In this document: positions 38,199-47,227 of the stretch, one piece after another
Layout: each line of letters starts with the position of its first letter
How positions within the stretch are numbered: the stretch's first letter is position 1
Assembly (NCBI RefSeq): GCF_963678185.1
Contig: NZ_OY782757.1
Location: forward strand, 3,676,501 to 3,740,500
Direction of reading: 5' to 3'
From: an uncultured Tolumonas sp.
GTDB lineage: Bacteria; Pseudomonadota; Gammaproteobacteria; Enterobacterales; Aeromonadaceae
DNA length: 64,000 bases
Translations under genes and position numbers: made by a program
Notes under the pieces: model-generated
Seen by the model: only the letters and a program-made list of their open reading frames with translations
Told to the model about the DNA's origin: nothing
The model's database searches: none

Positions 38199-39248
38199 AT
38201 GAGCGAAAAACTGCAAAAAGTACTGGCTCGAGCGGGTGTTGGTTCCCGTCGTGAGATGGAGACAGTGATAAGTGAAGGCCGTGTCAGTGTGAACGGCAAA
38301 GTCGCAACACTGGGCGATCGCATAGACGCAAGCGCTGCGATCCGTGTTGATGGTCATCAAATTACCGTTCCATCGGTAACAGATGTGATCTGTCGTGTGC
38401 TGGCTTATCACAAGCCAGAAGGGGAAGTGTGTACCCGTCATGATCCAGAAGGTCGTCCGACGGTGTTTGACCGTCTGCCGCGGATCAAAGATTCACGCTG
38501 GGTGGCAGTGGGTCGTCTGGACGTCAATACATCCGGTCTGTTGCTGTTCACTACCGATGGTGAATTAGCGAACCGTCTGATGCACCCAAGTCACGAAGTT
38601 GAACGTGAATATGCGGTGCGTGTGTTTGGTGAAGTGACCGAAGGCATGTTGCAGAAGTTGCGCCATGGTGTGCAACTGGAAGATGGCCCTGCGAAGTTTG
38701 ACAAAATTACTTCTGGTGGTGGCGAAGGTCTGAACCAGTGGTACAACGTGACTCTGTGTGAAGGCCGTAACCGTGAAGTTCGCCGTCTGTGGGAATCGCT
38801 GGACGTGCAGGTTAGCCGTCTGATGCGTATTCGCTATGGTGACATCAAACTGGATAAAACCTTACCACGCGGTGGTTGGGTTGAGTTGCAACTGCCACAA
38901 GTGAACTACCTGCGTAAAATGGTTGGTTTAGTGCCAGAAGAACGCAGTAAAGTGTTTGCGGTAGAAGAGCGTCGTAGCGAGTTCAAACAGGCTGCACAGA
39001 TCCGTCGTGCTGTACGTCGCCACCGTGAACGGACAATTTTGCAGGGCGATGAGGTTGCAGGTGAGACACCAGCCGTGCCACGTCCTAAAGTGCCACGTGC
39101 AGCTGCGCCAGTAAAACCGCAACGTGATGATGACGTCAGTTGGGAAAATGCACGTAAGAAATTACGGGATGGCGAGCCACGCAAAGCACGGCCGAATGCC
39201 AATAACCGTCAACGTATTACCCGTGCAGGCAATAAAACAGGTCGTTGA
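38199..39248 (+). CDS. rluB: 23S rRNA pseudouridine(2605) synthase RluB
   Basis: This 349-residue enzyme has an N-terminal S4 RNA-binding domain ([17 protein letters not shown]...), the catalytic Asp in [14 protein letters not shown], and [12 protein letters not shown]. The C-terminal third is basic and proline-rich, probably disordered, as usual in RluB. ATG 38199 with GAGG upstream is preferred over TTG 38187. It is in an apparent operon with yciO and queC. Confidence 0.95.
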   Translation: MSEKLQKVLARAGVGSRREMETVISEGRVSVNGKVATLGDRIDASAAIRVDGHQITVPSVTDVICRVLAYHKPEGEVCTRHDPEGRPTVFDRLPRIKDSRWVAVGRLDVNTSGLLLFTTDGELANRLMHPSHEVEREYAVRVFGEVTEGMLQKLRHGVQLEDGPAKFDKITSGGGEGLNQWYNVTLCEGRNREVRRLWESLDVQVSRLMRIRYGDIKLDKTLPRGGWVELQLPQVNYLRKMVGLVPEERSKVFAVEERRSEFKQAAQIRRAVRRHRERTILQGDEVAGETPAVPRPKVPRAAAPVKPQRDDDVSWENARKKLRDGEPRKARPNANNRQRITRAGNKTGR

Positions 39249-39250
39249 TC

Positions 39251-39949
39251 ATGAGCCAGAATAAACGCAAAGCGGTGGTGGTTTTCAGTGGTGGGCAGGA
39301 TAGTACAACCTGCCTGCTCTATGCCGTGCAGCAATACGATGAAGTGCATGCGATCACGTTTGATTATGGTCAACGTCATGTGCAGGAAATCGAAGTTGCA
39401 CGCCAGATCGCGGCTGATTTAGGTTTGGCCGCGCATAAGGTGCTGGATGTTGGTCTGCTCAACGAGCTGGCCGTTTCTGCGCTGACTCGCGATGCTATTC
39501 CGGTCAGTAATGATCTGCAGGAAAACGGCTTACCGAATACGTTTGTTCCGGGTCGTAATATTCTGTTTCTGACCTTAGCCGCGATTTATGCCTATCAGGT
39601 GGGTGCGGATACGGTGATCACTGGCGTTTGCGAGACTGATTTCTCGGGCTATCCTGATTGTCGTGATGAGTTTGTTAAAGCACTGAATCATGCGGTTAAG
39701 CTGGGTATGGAACGCGATGTTAAGTTTGCTACGCCATTGATGTGGCTTAACAAAGCGGAAACCTGGGCGTTGGCGGATAAAATTAGTCGTCTGGACTATG
39801 TGCGTCAGAAAACCCTGACTTGCTATAACGGTGTGATTGGTGATGGTTGTGGCGAATGCCCGGCCTGCAAATTACGCGCGAAAGGTTTGCATGATTATCA
39901 GCAAGCGCCTGATGTAGTAATGGCCGCATTAGATAGCAAATTGAACTGA
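39251..39949 (+). CDS. queC: 7-cyano-7-deazaguanine synthase
   Basis: This 232-residue enzyme makes preQ0 from 7-carboxy-7-deazaguanine in queuosine synthesis. The ATP PP-loop is [13 protein letters not shown]. The zinc site is four cysteines in [33 protein letters not shown] and [15 protein letters not shown] are conserved. It begins two bases after rluB stops. A TTG six bases upstream is a less likely start. A terminator follows. Confidence 0.97.
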   Translation: MSQNKRKAVVVFSGGQDSTTCLLYAVQQYDEVHAITFDYGQRHVQEIEVARQIAADLGLAAHKVLDVGLLNELAVSALTRDAIPVSNDLQENGLPNTFVPGRNILFLTLAAIYAYQVGADTVITGVCETDFSGYPDCRDEFVKALNHAVKLGMERDVKFATPLMWLNKAETWALADKISRLDYVRQKTLTCYNGVIGDGCGECPACKLRAKGLHDYQQAPDVVMAALDSKLN

Positions 39950-39974
39950 TTATTTTTAATTTATCAGCATAATA

Positions 39975-40014
39975 GGAACCAGCTTTCTGCAAAGACTGCT
40001 GGTTTCTTCTTTTT
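39975..40014 (+). terminator. Terminator after queC
   Basis: GGAACCAGC and GCTGGTTTC form a 9-base stem (one G-T pair), followed by TTCTTTTT. It closes the rnm-yciO-rluB-queC unit. Confidence 0.8.
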
Positions 40015-40054
40015 ATAGCGTATGCTTTTTTTGTATTAATTTTTGGTGAGTAAC

Positions 40055-40507
40055 ATGCAAGAGTTGCAGGGTGAAATTGTTCAACAGGTTTCCGGTTTGG
40101 TCAGTGGCGAACCTGATTTAATAGCTAATCTATCGAATGTCAGCGCATTGCTGAATCAATATTTACCCGATATCAACTGGGTAGGTTTTTACATCATGCG
40201 TGACGGCGAATTAGTGCTGGGGCCATTTCAAGGTAAGGTTGCCTGTATTCGTATTCCCGTGGGGCGTGGTGTGTGCGGAACCGCAGCTGCAACACGTGAA
40301 ACACAACGAATTGATGACGTACATGCTTTTCCTGGCCATATCGCCTGCGATGGCGCCAGTAATTCAGAATTAGTGGTGCCGATCATTGTTAATAATAAGG
40401 TTGTGGCGGTGCTGGATATCGATAGCCCGCAACATGCGCGTTTTACCGTGGATGTGCAGCAAGAAGTAGAAGCGGTTGTTGATGTATTAACAACCCTGAA
40501 TTGGTAG
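40055..40507 (+). CDS. msrC: Free methionine-(R)-sulfoxide reductase
   Basis: This 150-residue GAF-domain enzyme reduces free Met-R-sulfoxide with thioredoxin. The active cysteines lie in GKVACIRIPVGRGVCGTAA and HIACDGASNSE, and DIDSP is conserved. ATG 40055 has GGTGAG five bases upstream; an in-frame TTG lies at 40043. A GGCCAGT/ACTGGCC hairpin without a T run sits between it and the next convergent gene. Confidence 0.93.
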   Translation: MQELQGEIVQQVSGLVSGEPDLIANLSNVSALLNQYLPDINWVGFYIMRDGELVLGPFQGKVACIRIPVGRGVCGTAAATRETQRIDDVHAFPGHIACDGASNSELVVPIIVNNKVVAVLDIDSPQHARFTVDVQQEVEAVVDVLTTLNW

Positions 40508-40544
40508 AAAGACCGGCCAGTATAAAACTGGCCTGAATTGGTTG

Positions 40545-41582
40545 CTAGATTGGTGGTAGTGTTAGGAAATCGACAGTGATTGGGCTTGAACCAGCACTTG
40601 ATGGCGCTTGTACTCCTTCAATAACATTTGCTTCATCTGGGTCAAATGAGTTCTCATTTCCATTCTCGGTAATAGCATCATTTCCAGCATTACAAACTAG
40701 TACGACATCATATGTCCCTGGTTCTACATAATTGATCTGATAGCTGCTTACACCGCTAGTGGTTGTCACTAACGAAGTGAGAACTGGTCCGCCGTGAGCT
40801 GTATCATAATCAATACCCTGATAAGGAGGGGTTACAGCATCGCTGTTGTAAAGATAGACGCCTGCATTAGAAAGGTTACCTGCGCAGTATGCGCTGTTAA
40901 CTGAACCTGAAATGGTACTCAATGTACTAACATCTAGTAATTTAATACCTGTGGGTTTCAGTTTGTAATATGTGTTTGTCGCAGGAAGAACCATTGAATG
41001 ACGTAAATTAAACTCTAATTGGAAAGAGAGCACGCCACCAATTGATGCAGTAAATGGTATTGTTGTTTTAACCTCACCGCTCGGAACATTTAAAGGTAAT
41101 ACTGTACCACCTGATTCTTTTACGTAAGAGGTTGGGTGTGTAGTAACGACACCGACACTATCGTTGAGGAAATGGGTCTGTCCATCTTCAACCATCAGCC
41201 GTAACTGTTGATAAGTACCGCTGGGAATAGAGGTATTCGTGAGTAACGCATGTTTCATCCCATCTTGGTATTTCAGCAAATCGAGATAGAGAAACTCTGG
41301 GTTACCATTGCTATCTGGAGGAATAGTATAGCCAGTTGGCAAACAGCCATCGTCACTGGTTGTTGGAATTAAATTTAAGTGATTCCAAACTGTTTCAGTA
41401 TTTACACCTTCTTGTTTCAAACGCAGGCTGTTGACCGCAATACAAACCTTCAGTGCACTATCTACTGGTGCATCAGAAATAGCTAAATTCAGTTTCGTTG
41501 TGCCACTACTTCCATCGCCACCACCCCCACAGCCAGCCAATAGCAGCATCAGCGTGAGAGCGTAACCAGATTGATGTTTCAT
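40545..41582 (-). CDS. DUF4382 lipoprotein
   Basis: This 345-residue protein has a lipobox LLLAGC followed by a glycine-serine linker (GGGGDGSSG) and a DUF4382 domain (LNLAISDAPVDSALKVCIAVNSLRL...). LDLLKYQDG and IPSGTYQQLRLMV follow. The C-terminal 120 residues form a carboxypeptidase-regulatory or SpaA-like beta domain (ISGSVNSAYCAGNLSNAGVYLYN). It is predicted to sit on the outer membrane. ATG 41582 has GGAG nine bases upstream; the frame opens at 41597. The function is unknown. Confidence 0.82.
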   Translation of the reverse strand: MKHQSGYALTLMLLLAGCGGGGDGSSGTTKLNLAISDAPVDSALKVCIAVNSLRLKQEGVNTETVWNHLNLIPTTSDDGCLPTGYTIPPDSNGNPEFLYLDLLKYQDGMKHALLTNTSIPSGTYQQLRLMVEDGQTHFLNDSVGVVTTHPTSYVKESGGTVLPLNVPSGEVKTTIPFTASIGGVLSFQLEFNLRHSMVLPATNTYYKLKPTGIKLLDVSTLSTISGSVNSAYCAGNLSNAGVYLYNSDAVTPPYQGIDYDTAHGGPVLTSLVTTTSGVSSYQINYVEPGTYDVVLVCNAGNDAITENGNENSFDPDEANVIEGVQAPSSAGSSPITVDFLTLPPI

Positions 41583-41745
41583 TATGAGCAACTCCATGTT
41601 GGAACGTGCTTAATAATTATAGTTTCTTTTTTTAACCAAAACTTACATTTCAACGGAGCGAGTTGTTTTGAACAAGAGCATTGTTTCACTCATGAGGTAT
41701 ATCGTGTCTGCCAGTAAATTAATTGCAGGAACGTGAGGGATTGAG

Positions 41746-41880
41746 ATGTTTTCTAAGCCAATGATACTAAAGTTTGGATATGGTGAGATTTTTCGACTTA
41801 AACCGAACGTTAAGTTCCACACAGTTGTTTACTCTGTTCTGCAATCCAGGAGTCAGTTATGTCTAATCAAGACAAGCTAG
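41746..41880 (+). CDS. Possible 44-residue small protein
   Basis: The frame starts MFSKPMILKFGYGE with a good ribosome site (GAGGG, six bases before ATG) and ends inside the start of the 73-residue ORF, with a 22-base overlap. It has no recognisable domain and a basic composition. It could be a translated leader that couples to the next ORF. The evidence is only the ribosome site and position. Confidence 0.35.
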   Translation: MFSKPMILKFGYGEIFRLKPNVKFHTVVYSVLQSRSQLCLIKTS

Positions 41881-42080
41881 AAATTGCCAGACTCACACTC
41901 GATTATATTATTTCGATCCAGACATCTGAAAATGCTACGCATGCTTTAAGACGGCTTGAAGCGGAAGCGGGGCGAAATGGCGATCCTGATACATTTGGTG
42001 CTCTATATCGGGTGGTATTCAAAGAAATCGAAGCGAGTGTTTTATCGGTTAATAATGATGAACAGAAATCTAATATTTAA
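41859..42080 (+). CDS. Hypothetical 73-residue protein
   Basis: This short soluble protein (MSNQDKLEIARLTLDYII...) is predicted to be helical and acidic, with AGG-AG (CAGGAG) eight bases before the ATG. I do not recognise a family. It lies alone between the DUF4382 lipoprotein and the c-di-GMP riboswitch. The good start signal and normal codon use argue that it is real. Confidence 0.6.
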   Translation: MSNQDKLEIARLTLDYIISIQTSENATHALRRLEAEAGRNGDPDTFGALYRVVFKEIEASVLSVNNDEQKSNI

Positions 42081-42479
42081 TAAATAACGCATTTCGTTAT
42101 TATTTCCTATTCAAACGAGGCTTTTTACTAATAAATAAGGTTTCGGTTGGTTATCTTTTTATTATGTGTTTGATTTTAATATAAAATAACCATTTTATTT
42201 GTGGCTGCTTTTTTATTCTATTGTTTTAAATGAATTTTTTGGCAGGTGCATTTTATTCCTGTGAATTACTTTTCAATAAAATTGCTACGCTAGTTAAAAT
42301 TGATTAAAAAGTGATCAATTTCTCTTTACCATTCCTCACTAATTTTGTAGCATTGCTTACAAGTTTGCATGATATGGAAGTCGTAAGTATTTTCATGCTT
42401 ACGCCTTTATCTACTCACATTCAGGTGTGATTTCATGTAAATAATGGGGTCGATTTTTTCGATTCTTTTGCCATCGAAA
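42081..42479. other. AT-rich intergenic region upstream of the riboswitch
   Basis: These 400 bases contain no plausible gene. The sequence is AT-rich, unlike its neighbours, and must hold the promoter of the riboswitch-protease transcript. I see no perfect sigma-70 promoter; TGTAAATAAT near 42436 is a weak extended -10 candidate. AT-rich DNA like this could bind H-NS. Confidence 0.5.
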
Positions 42480-42577
42480 GCACTCCCGAAACGGCAAGCC
42501 CCGGGTAACCGGGTGCACGCAAAGCCACAGGTCCATTTGAGTGATTAAATGGACAGCTGGGTTACCGAAGGAGCGCG
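42480..42577 (+). promoter_or_regulatory. Cyclic di-GMP-I riboswitch (GEMM-I)
   Basis: The sequence holds the conserved GEMM-I core in order: CGGCAAGCC; a CCCGG-GTAA-CCGGG hairpin with a GNRA loop; CACGCAAAGCC; an 8 bp GTCCATTT/AAATGGAC hairpin; and CAGCTGGGTTACCG. CTCC near 42483 can pair with GGAG near 42571 to close P1. These match the Vibrio Vc2 aptamer. The base aligned with ligand-contacting G20 is G, which favours c-di-GMP over cGAMP. It lies 56 bases upstream of the protease ATG on the same strand. Confidence 0.92.
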
Positions 42578-42632
42578 TAAAATCGCTGCGTTTTGGGCGC
42601 TTTCGAGGTTTTATTACTTGAGGGTACCCAAA

Positions 42633-44942
42633 ATGATGTCTTTTTTTGCTTCCACGGCTGTTAGCTATGGCTTGTCTGCGCGAGCACGCTGGTTTGCATT
42701 GTTGTTGATGACTATCTTCTGTGGGCTGAGTGGTGTAAGTACACCAGCAATGGCGGAGTCTGCTACACAAACAGCCAGTGCAATCAATACCTCTCAGGTA
42801 AGACAACTCACCACCGAACTTGCTCAATTAATCGCTCATTACCGTCAGGCTGATGACAGTGAACAAGCGAATCTGCTCAACGAAATCCAATCGATTACTG
42901 AACAACGCCAAGCCCTGTTGCTTGAATTGGTCGCGGTTGCTCCGGCTGAGGTTTTACATAACGCACTACCGGCACAAGCTTTATTAGGCATGCCTGCTGA
43001 AATCCAGTCCCGTCTGGAGCAGCCGCAAACCAGTGAAGGTGAATTGGTTGTTGCGTACGAAGATTACCCGGATGGTAGCCACAAGTTACGGCATTTTTTG
43101 ACCACGCCAGCTGGTGATCGTCTGGAGTTACACTTTGCTGGCGATGCGCCTGATGTACAAAGTGGCGTGCATGCAAAGGCTAAAGGTGTATTAGTTGGCA
43201 AGCATCTGGTGCTGGAACAAAGCGGATTAGAAACTCAGGCACTGAATGGTACTACGGGTTCTACCGCGACATCTAGCAGCGTTACGATTCAGCCTAATAC
43301 CTTCGGCGAACAAAAAACATTGGTTATGTTGGTCAACTTTCAAGATGCGCCAGCTAATCAGCCTTGGAGTATTGAGCAAGCGCGTAGTATGGTTTTTGGC
43401 AACGTTAGCAATTATTTTCTAGAAGATTCATATCAACAAACCTGGCTGACCGGGGATGTTATGGGTTGGTTTACCGTTGCGGTAGACAGCACCAACTGTG
43501 ATACCACCACCATTGCTCAACAAGCGGATGCGGCGGCAACTAACGCCGGCGCCAATCTGTCTAACTATCAGCGTCGTGTCTATATTTTCCCTAACATCAG
43601 CACCTGCGGCTGGACTGGAATGGGCACAGTGGGTGGTTTACCTTCTCAAAGCTGGATCAATGGCTCTTTACAAGTGACTACCATTGGCCATGAGATGGGG
43701 CATAACTTTGGTTTACAGCACTCGCATGCACTGGAGTGTGGCGCCACTACGTTGGGTACATCTTGTCAGACGTTTGAATATGGTGATCGTGATGACATCA
43801 TGGGGAACTATGTTGCTGGTCATATGGCTCCGTTCCAGAAGCTTCAGTTAGGGTGGTTAGGCTACGGTTCTTCTCCAGCTATTACCGAAGTTAGCGCCAG
43901 CGGTACTTATACTTTAACACCTTATGAAGTGAATGATGGTGGCGTCAAGGCGCTGAAAATACCAATGGGTGTTGATTCAGTTACTGGCCTGCCTAAATGG
44001 TATTACCTTGAATATCGTCAAGCATTGGGTAGTGATAGTTTCTTGGCCGGGAATACCAATGTACTCAATGGCGTTGTGATCCGCACTGGCGTTGATGGCG
44101 ATCGCCGGACCAGTAATTTACTGGATATGACACCAGCCAGTAACAGCACCAGCTATTACGACTGGAGTGATCATGCATTGGCCAGCGGCAAAAGCTACGT
44201 TGATACTACTGCCGGTGTGACTATTACCACTGACTGGACTAACGGCAGTCAGGCGAGTGTGACTGTTGAATTAGGTCCTCAGACTTGTCAGCATGCAAAA
44301 CCAACGATTGCGCTGACACCAGCACAAAGTACGGGCGTTGCACCAGGTACAGCTGTGAGTTACACCCTGACTTTAACTAATAGCGATAACAGCAGCTGCT
44401 CTGGTTCTCAGTTTAATTTACAAGCACAAGCGCCATCAGGCTGGGCTGCGAATTTTGCTCAGGCTGCAATGACGCTAAATCCAGGTCAAAGTGCGAGCAC
44501 TACGTTGACCGTTACTTCTGCAGCGACAGCGATCGATGGCTCTTACAGCGTCAACTTAACAGCAACGAACAGTACCGTTACTGGTTATGATGCTACGGGC
44601 GTGGTTACTTATGTGGTGAGTGCCCCGATTAATTTGGCTCCTGTTGCAGTGGCAGACAGTGCGACTACGGTGGACAGCACTGCAGTTAACGTGGTTGTGC
44701 TGGCTAATGATTACGATCCTGAAAAGCAGGCATTGAAAGTGGTTTCCGTGACAACACCGGCGCATGGTTCAGTATCTATCAATGCTGATGGTACAGTCCG
44801 TTATTTGCCAGTAAAACGGTTTACCGGTACAGACAGCTTTAGTTACCAGATCACTGATGGCAGCAAAACAGCAACGGCGACAGTATCGATGACGGTAGGC
44901 AGCACTACGACGACAACAACTGGCACCAAAGGTAGAAAATAA
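42633..44942 (+). CDS. Secreted metzincin-type metalloprotease (M11-like) with C-terminal beta domains
   Basis: This 769-residue protein has an N-terminal signal peptide (cleavage probably after AMA near residue 42) and a pro-region to about 210. The zinc motif HEMGHNFGLQH has His353, Glu354, His357 and His363, with a Met-turn DDIMG at Met390, resembling gametolysin (M11). A NEW3-like domain spans about 552-665, and a tandem-95/cadherin-like module (VVVLANDYDPE...DGTVRYLP) about 667-758. The tail is poly-Thr then KGRK. The frame opens at 42549, but those 28 codons are riboswitch sequence. It is probably exported under c-di-GMP control. Confidence 0.85.
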   Translation: MMSFFASTAVSYGLSARARWFALLLMTIFCGLSGVSTPAMAESATQTASAINTSQVRQLTTELAQLIAHYRQADDSEQANLLNEIQSITEQRQALLLELVAVAPAEVLHNALPAQALLGMPAEIQSRLEQPQTSEGELVVAYEDYPDGSHKLRHFLTTPAGDRLELHFAGDAPDVQSGVHAKAKGVLVGKHLVLEQSGLETQALNGTTGSTATSSSVTIQPNTFGEQKTLVMLVNFQDAPANQPWSIEQARSMVFGNVSNYFLEDSYQQTWLTGDVMGWFTVAVDSTNCDTTTIAQQADAAATNAGANLSNYQRRVYIFPNISTCGWTGMGTVGGLPSQSWINGSLQVTTIGHEMGHNFGLQHSHALECGATTLGTSCQTFEYGDRDDIMGNYVAGHMAPFQKLQLGWLGYGSSPAITEVSASGTYTLTPYEVNDGGVKALKIPMGVDSVTGLPKWYYLEYRQALGSDSFLAGNTNVLNGVVIRTGVDGDRRTSNLLDMTPASNSTSYYDWSDHALASGKSYVDTTAGVTITTDWTNGSQASVTVELGPQTCQHAKPTIALTPAQSTGVAPGTAVSYTLTLTNSDNSSCSGSQFNLQAQAPSGWAANFAQAAMTLNPGQSASTTLTVTSAATAIDGSYSVNLTATNSTVTGYDATGVVTYVVSAPINLAPVAVADSATTVDSTAVNVVVLANDYDPEKQALKVVSVTTPAHGSVSINADGTVRYLPVKRFTGTDSFSYQITDGSKTATATVSMTVGSTTTTTTGTKGRK

Positions 44943-44957
44943 AACGAGTCGGAAATG

Positions 44958-44990
44958 AAAAAGGCTCCTTATTTAAGGAGCCTTTTTGTT
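44958..44990. terminator. Bidirectional terminator between protease and DUF11-type gene
   Basis: AAAAAGGCTCCTTA and TAAGGAGCCTTTTT form a 13-14 bp stem with a short TTT loop, then GTTTT. It lies between two convergent secreted-protein genes. Confidence 0.9.
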
Positions 44991-45037
44991 TTGCTCATCA
45001 TCTAATCTCGGCGCTGTATTGCAAGAGAATGATGTGC

Positions 45038-46681
45038 TTAGTTACTACAAGTTCCGGCCGCTGCACAACTACAGAGTGGACATTGTGCTTCATCGGTATG
45101 CGGTGTTACTGGTGCGCCAAAGATATCGTCAGCAGTTGCTGTAGCGGTATCTTTAAACACAACTTTGCTTGGATCGGTGGTGGCTACTCCGTTTACATCA
45201 CTGGCGGCAGATGGAATATAACTGCCAGTGTATGGTACGCAATCACCAGTAGAGCCTTTTTTCGGTAGGCTGATAGGCCCAATCAGTGCACCTGAAACCT
45301 CACTGTCAGTGACTAATACATTATCCAGACGGGTATCCCCGATATTACACACAGTACCAGTTACATTGACTTTGGCGGCAACATTCCCACCTGCGGTTGT
45401 GATGGCTGTTGAGCAATCTTTGGTGACCTGGATAGCAGGGCTGACTGATAGATTTGGACATTGCGCCTGAGCTGAATCGGTCAGTGCAATACCAGCACCG
45501 GCATCTGCGGTATTAGCAGTCGCGGTGACGGTATCTTTAGTCCCATTATCTGATAGAGGCACCGTCATAGTGTTTGTATAACAAGCGGTTTCACCATTCG
45601 CCAAACTGGTCAGTGGGAAGCTACCAATGCTGTTACCGGTTGAGCAATCAACTTGCTGGAATGCGCCATCTGCGGCAGGGTTGTCAGCAAGTACGACGTT
45701 GTAGACAGTACCAAAGCCACTGTTAGTTACCTGACCAGCAATATTGTAGATGATGTGATCTTGTGCAGTATTGAGGGTCGGAGTAGTACAGTTCTTGGTT
45801 ACTGAGATTTTACAGACATTAAATCCGGTAACTGGTGTGGCAAAATCTTTCAGCGTAGCTGTAATAGAGGTTGAACTGCGGCTTTCTGCCAAGAAATTAG
45901 TAAAGCAAGGGCTATCATTTGGTAATAATGCAGTCAGATTAATGGCACCTTCAAAGAATGCGCCAGGTGGGAACATATCGGTGATACCCACGTCTTTGTT
46001 TTCGTAGGCCCATGGTGCTTTAACTGCGATGGAGTTTGTGATGCCGCAGAAGTTTTGGCCAGTTGGAATATAGCCATTAGTACATTTCACTGTACCGCCA
46101 GCTCCGACCGCATTCACTTGGCCACCTTGCCACTGGAACACATTAATAGTAGGAACTGAACCACCATTGGAGAAATTCACCAAAACCAAAACATCGCCAT
46201 CTTGATGTTTGCCAGAGAATGTTCCACCAGCTACAGGCTGAACTTCATCTTTTAAAAACCAGAAACCTAACTGTGCATCACCGCTGGTGTCATAACGATC
46301 CATACCAAATACCAGAATAAAATCTTTGTTGTCTTGCACATAAGCAGCGGCATAGGCATGGGTTAAGTCATCTTTAGATGGCGGGGTACCAGTACGCCAT
46401 TTCCATGCGGTAATATCCATTTGATCTTTGGCTCCACCGCCAGTGAAAATGGATTGTGTTGGTTCTGGTCTGTCGATAACAAGGCCAGTTCTGCCCTCGG
46501 CATTACCACCCGTAGTATTGACTACATCCCAGTCATCACCTGTCGCATGTCCTGTTTCGTCAGAAATAGCATTACCGTCTAATTGAAACGGATTGTCGGC
46601 AAAAGCAGGAGTAGAGATTAACGCGGCTAACCCCAGACAGAGTGCCGTCAGTAAAGGTTTATAATTGAATTTATTCTTCAT
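45038..46681 (-). CDS. Large secreted Cys-rich protein with DUF11-type repeats
   Basis: This 547-residue protein has a signal peptide (cleavage after AFA, residue 28), an N-terminal domain with DNPFQLDGNAISDETG and WKWRTG, and then repeated beta modules like the TIGR01451/DUF11 conserved-repeat domain (YNIAGQVTNSGFGTVYNVVLADN; VNVTGTVCNIGDTRLDNVLVTDS). Many cysteines occur, ending CPLCSCAAAGTCSN. Such proteins are usually surface or secreted structural proteins. The start has AAGGAAT upstream. No enzymatic motif is visible. Confidence 0.8.
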   Translation of the reverse strand: MKNKFNYKPLLTALCLGLAALISTPAFADNPFQLDGNAISDETGHATGDDWDVVNTTGGNAEGRTGLVIDRPEPTQSIFTGGGAKDQMDITAWKWRTGTPPSKDDLTHAYAAAYVQDNKDFILVFGMDRYDTSGDAQLGFWFLKDEVQPVAGGTFSGKHQDGDVLVLVNFSNGGSVPTINVFQWQGGQVNAVGAGGTVKCTNGYIPTGQNFCGITNSIAVKAPWAYENKDVGITDMFPPGAFFEGAINLTALLPNDSPCFTNFLAESRSSTSITATLKDFATPVTGFNVCKISVTKNCTTPTLNTAQDHIIYNIAGQVTNSGFGTVYNVVLADNPAADGAFQQVDCSTGNSIGSFPLTSLANGETACYTNTMTVPLSDNGTKDTVTATANTADAGAGIALTDSAQAQCPNLSVSPAIQVTKDCSTAITTAGGNVAAKVNVTGTVCNIGDTRLDNVLVTDSEVSGALIGPISLPKKGSTGDCVPYTGSYIPSAASDVNGVATTDPSKVVFKDTATATADDIFGAPVTPHTDEAQCPLCSCAAAGTCSN

Positions 46682-47227
46682 GATTGTATTCCTTTTTCCA
46701 GATATGGAAATTGTGGAAATCTATCCCTAGATTCTTGCCACAAGCACAATCAATTACCGGGGTGCGGCGTCGGCGAGAATGACAGGGGAGTGTTGCGATA
46801 TTAGCTATACAAGTTTTAGGCCGTATATATAACTAATTGAAAGGTAATAATTAAATTGTTGTTTGTAGAGGAGGGTAATTTATTGGTGTTAACTAAAATG
46901 AACTGAAAATATTTCCGATATATATAAGATATTGAATAATAATAGAAAAATTAAAAATGGTGTGTATCAAAATTGAAACAGCTTATTCAGACTCATTTTG
47001 TGATGGTTGAATGATTTAATTCAGATTGTTGTTTAGATATGTTTATGATTTATAAAAATATAAATCGGTTAATTATCATGTGTGCTGCTGTTTTTTTGAT
47101 TAAATAGAAAGACAATAATGTGTAACTGTTTTGTTAAAATAGGTAAGCTAAAACTAGCGAACCGGATAATGATCTTCGATACTTATAATAGATCTGAAAT
47201 TTGAAGGTACCAATAAGGTAGCTGTCC
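46682..47227. other. 546-base AT-rich divergent intergenic region
   Basis: This is the longest gene-free stretch in the window, between the divergent DUF11-type gene and the VpsR-type regulator. Most of it is strongly AT-rich, with one GC-rich patch near 46757-46790. I find no riboswitch, no tRNA and no convincing sigma-54 promoter; TGGCAAGAATCTAGG on the minus strand has -24-like GG but GG where -12 GC is needed. It probably holds both promoters and regulator sites. Confidence 0.5.

Noticed and set aside
37452..38441. Two antisense open frames (167 and 152 codons) over rnm, yciO and rluB
   Set aside because: They overlap three well-identified genes and show no recognisable motif.
42549..42632. 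Upstream extension of the protease (28 codons)
   Set aside because: These codons are the 3' part of the riboswitch aptamer and its linker; the signal peptide begins at 42633.
46700..46760. Sigma-54 promoter before the DUF11-type gene
   Set aside because: TGGCAAGAATCTAGG has -24-like GG at the right spacing, but the -12 element has GG instead of GC.
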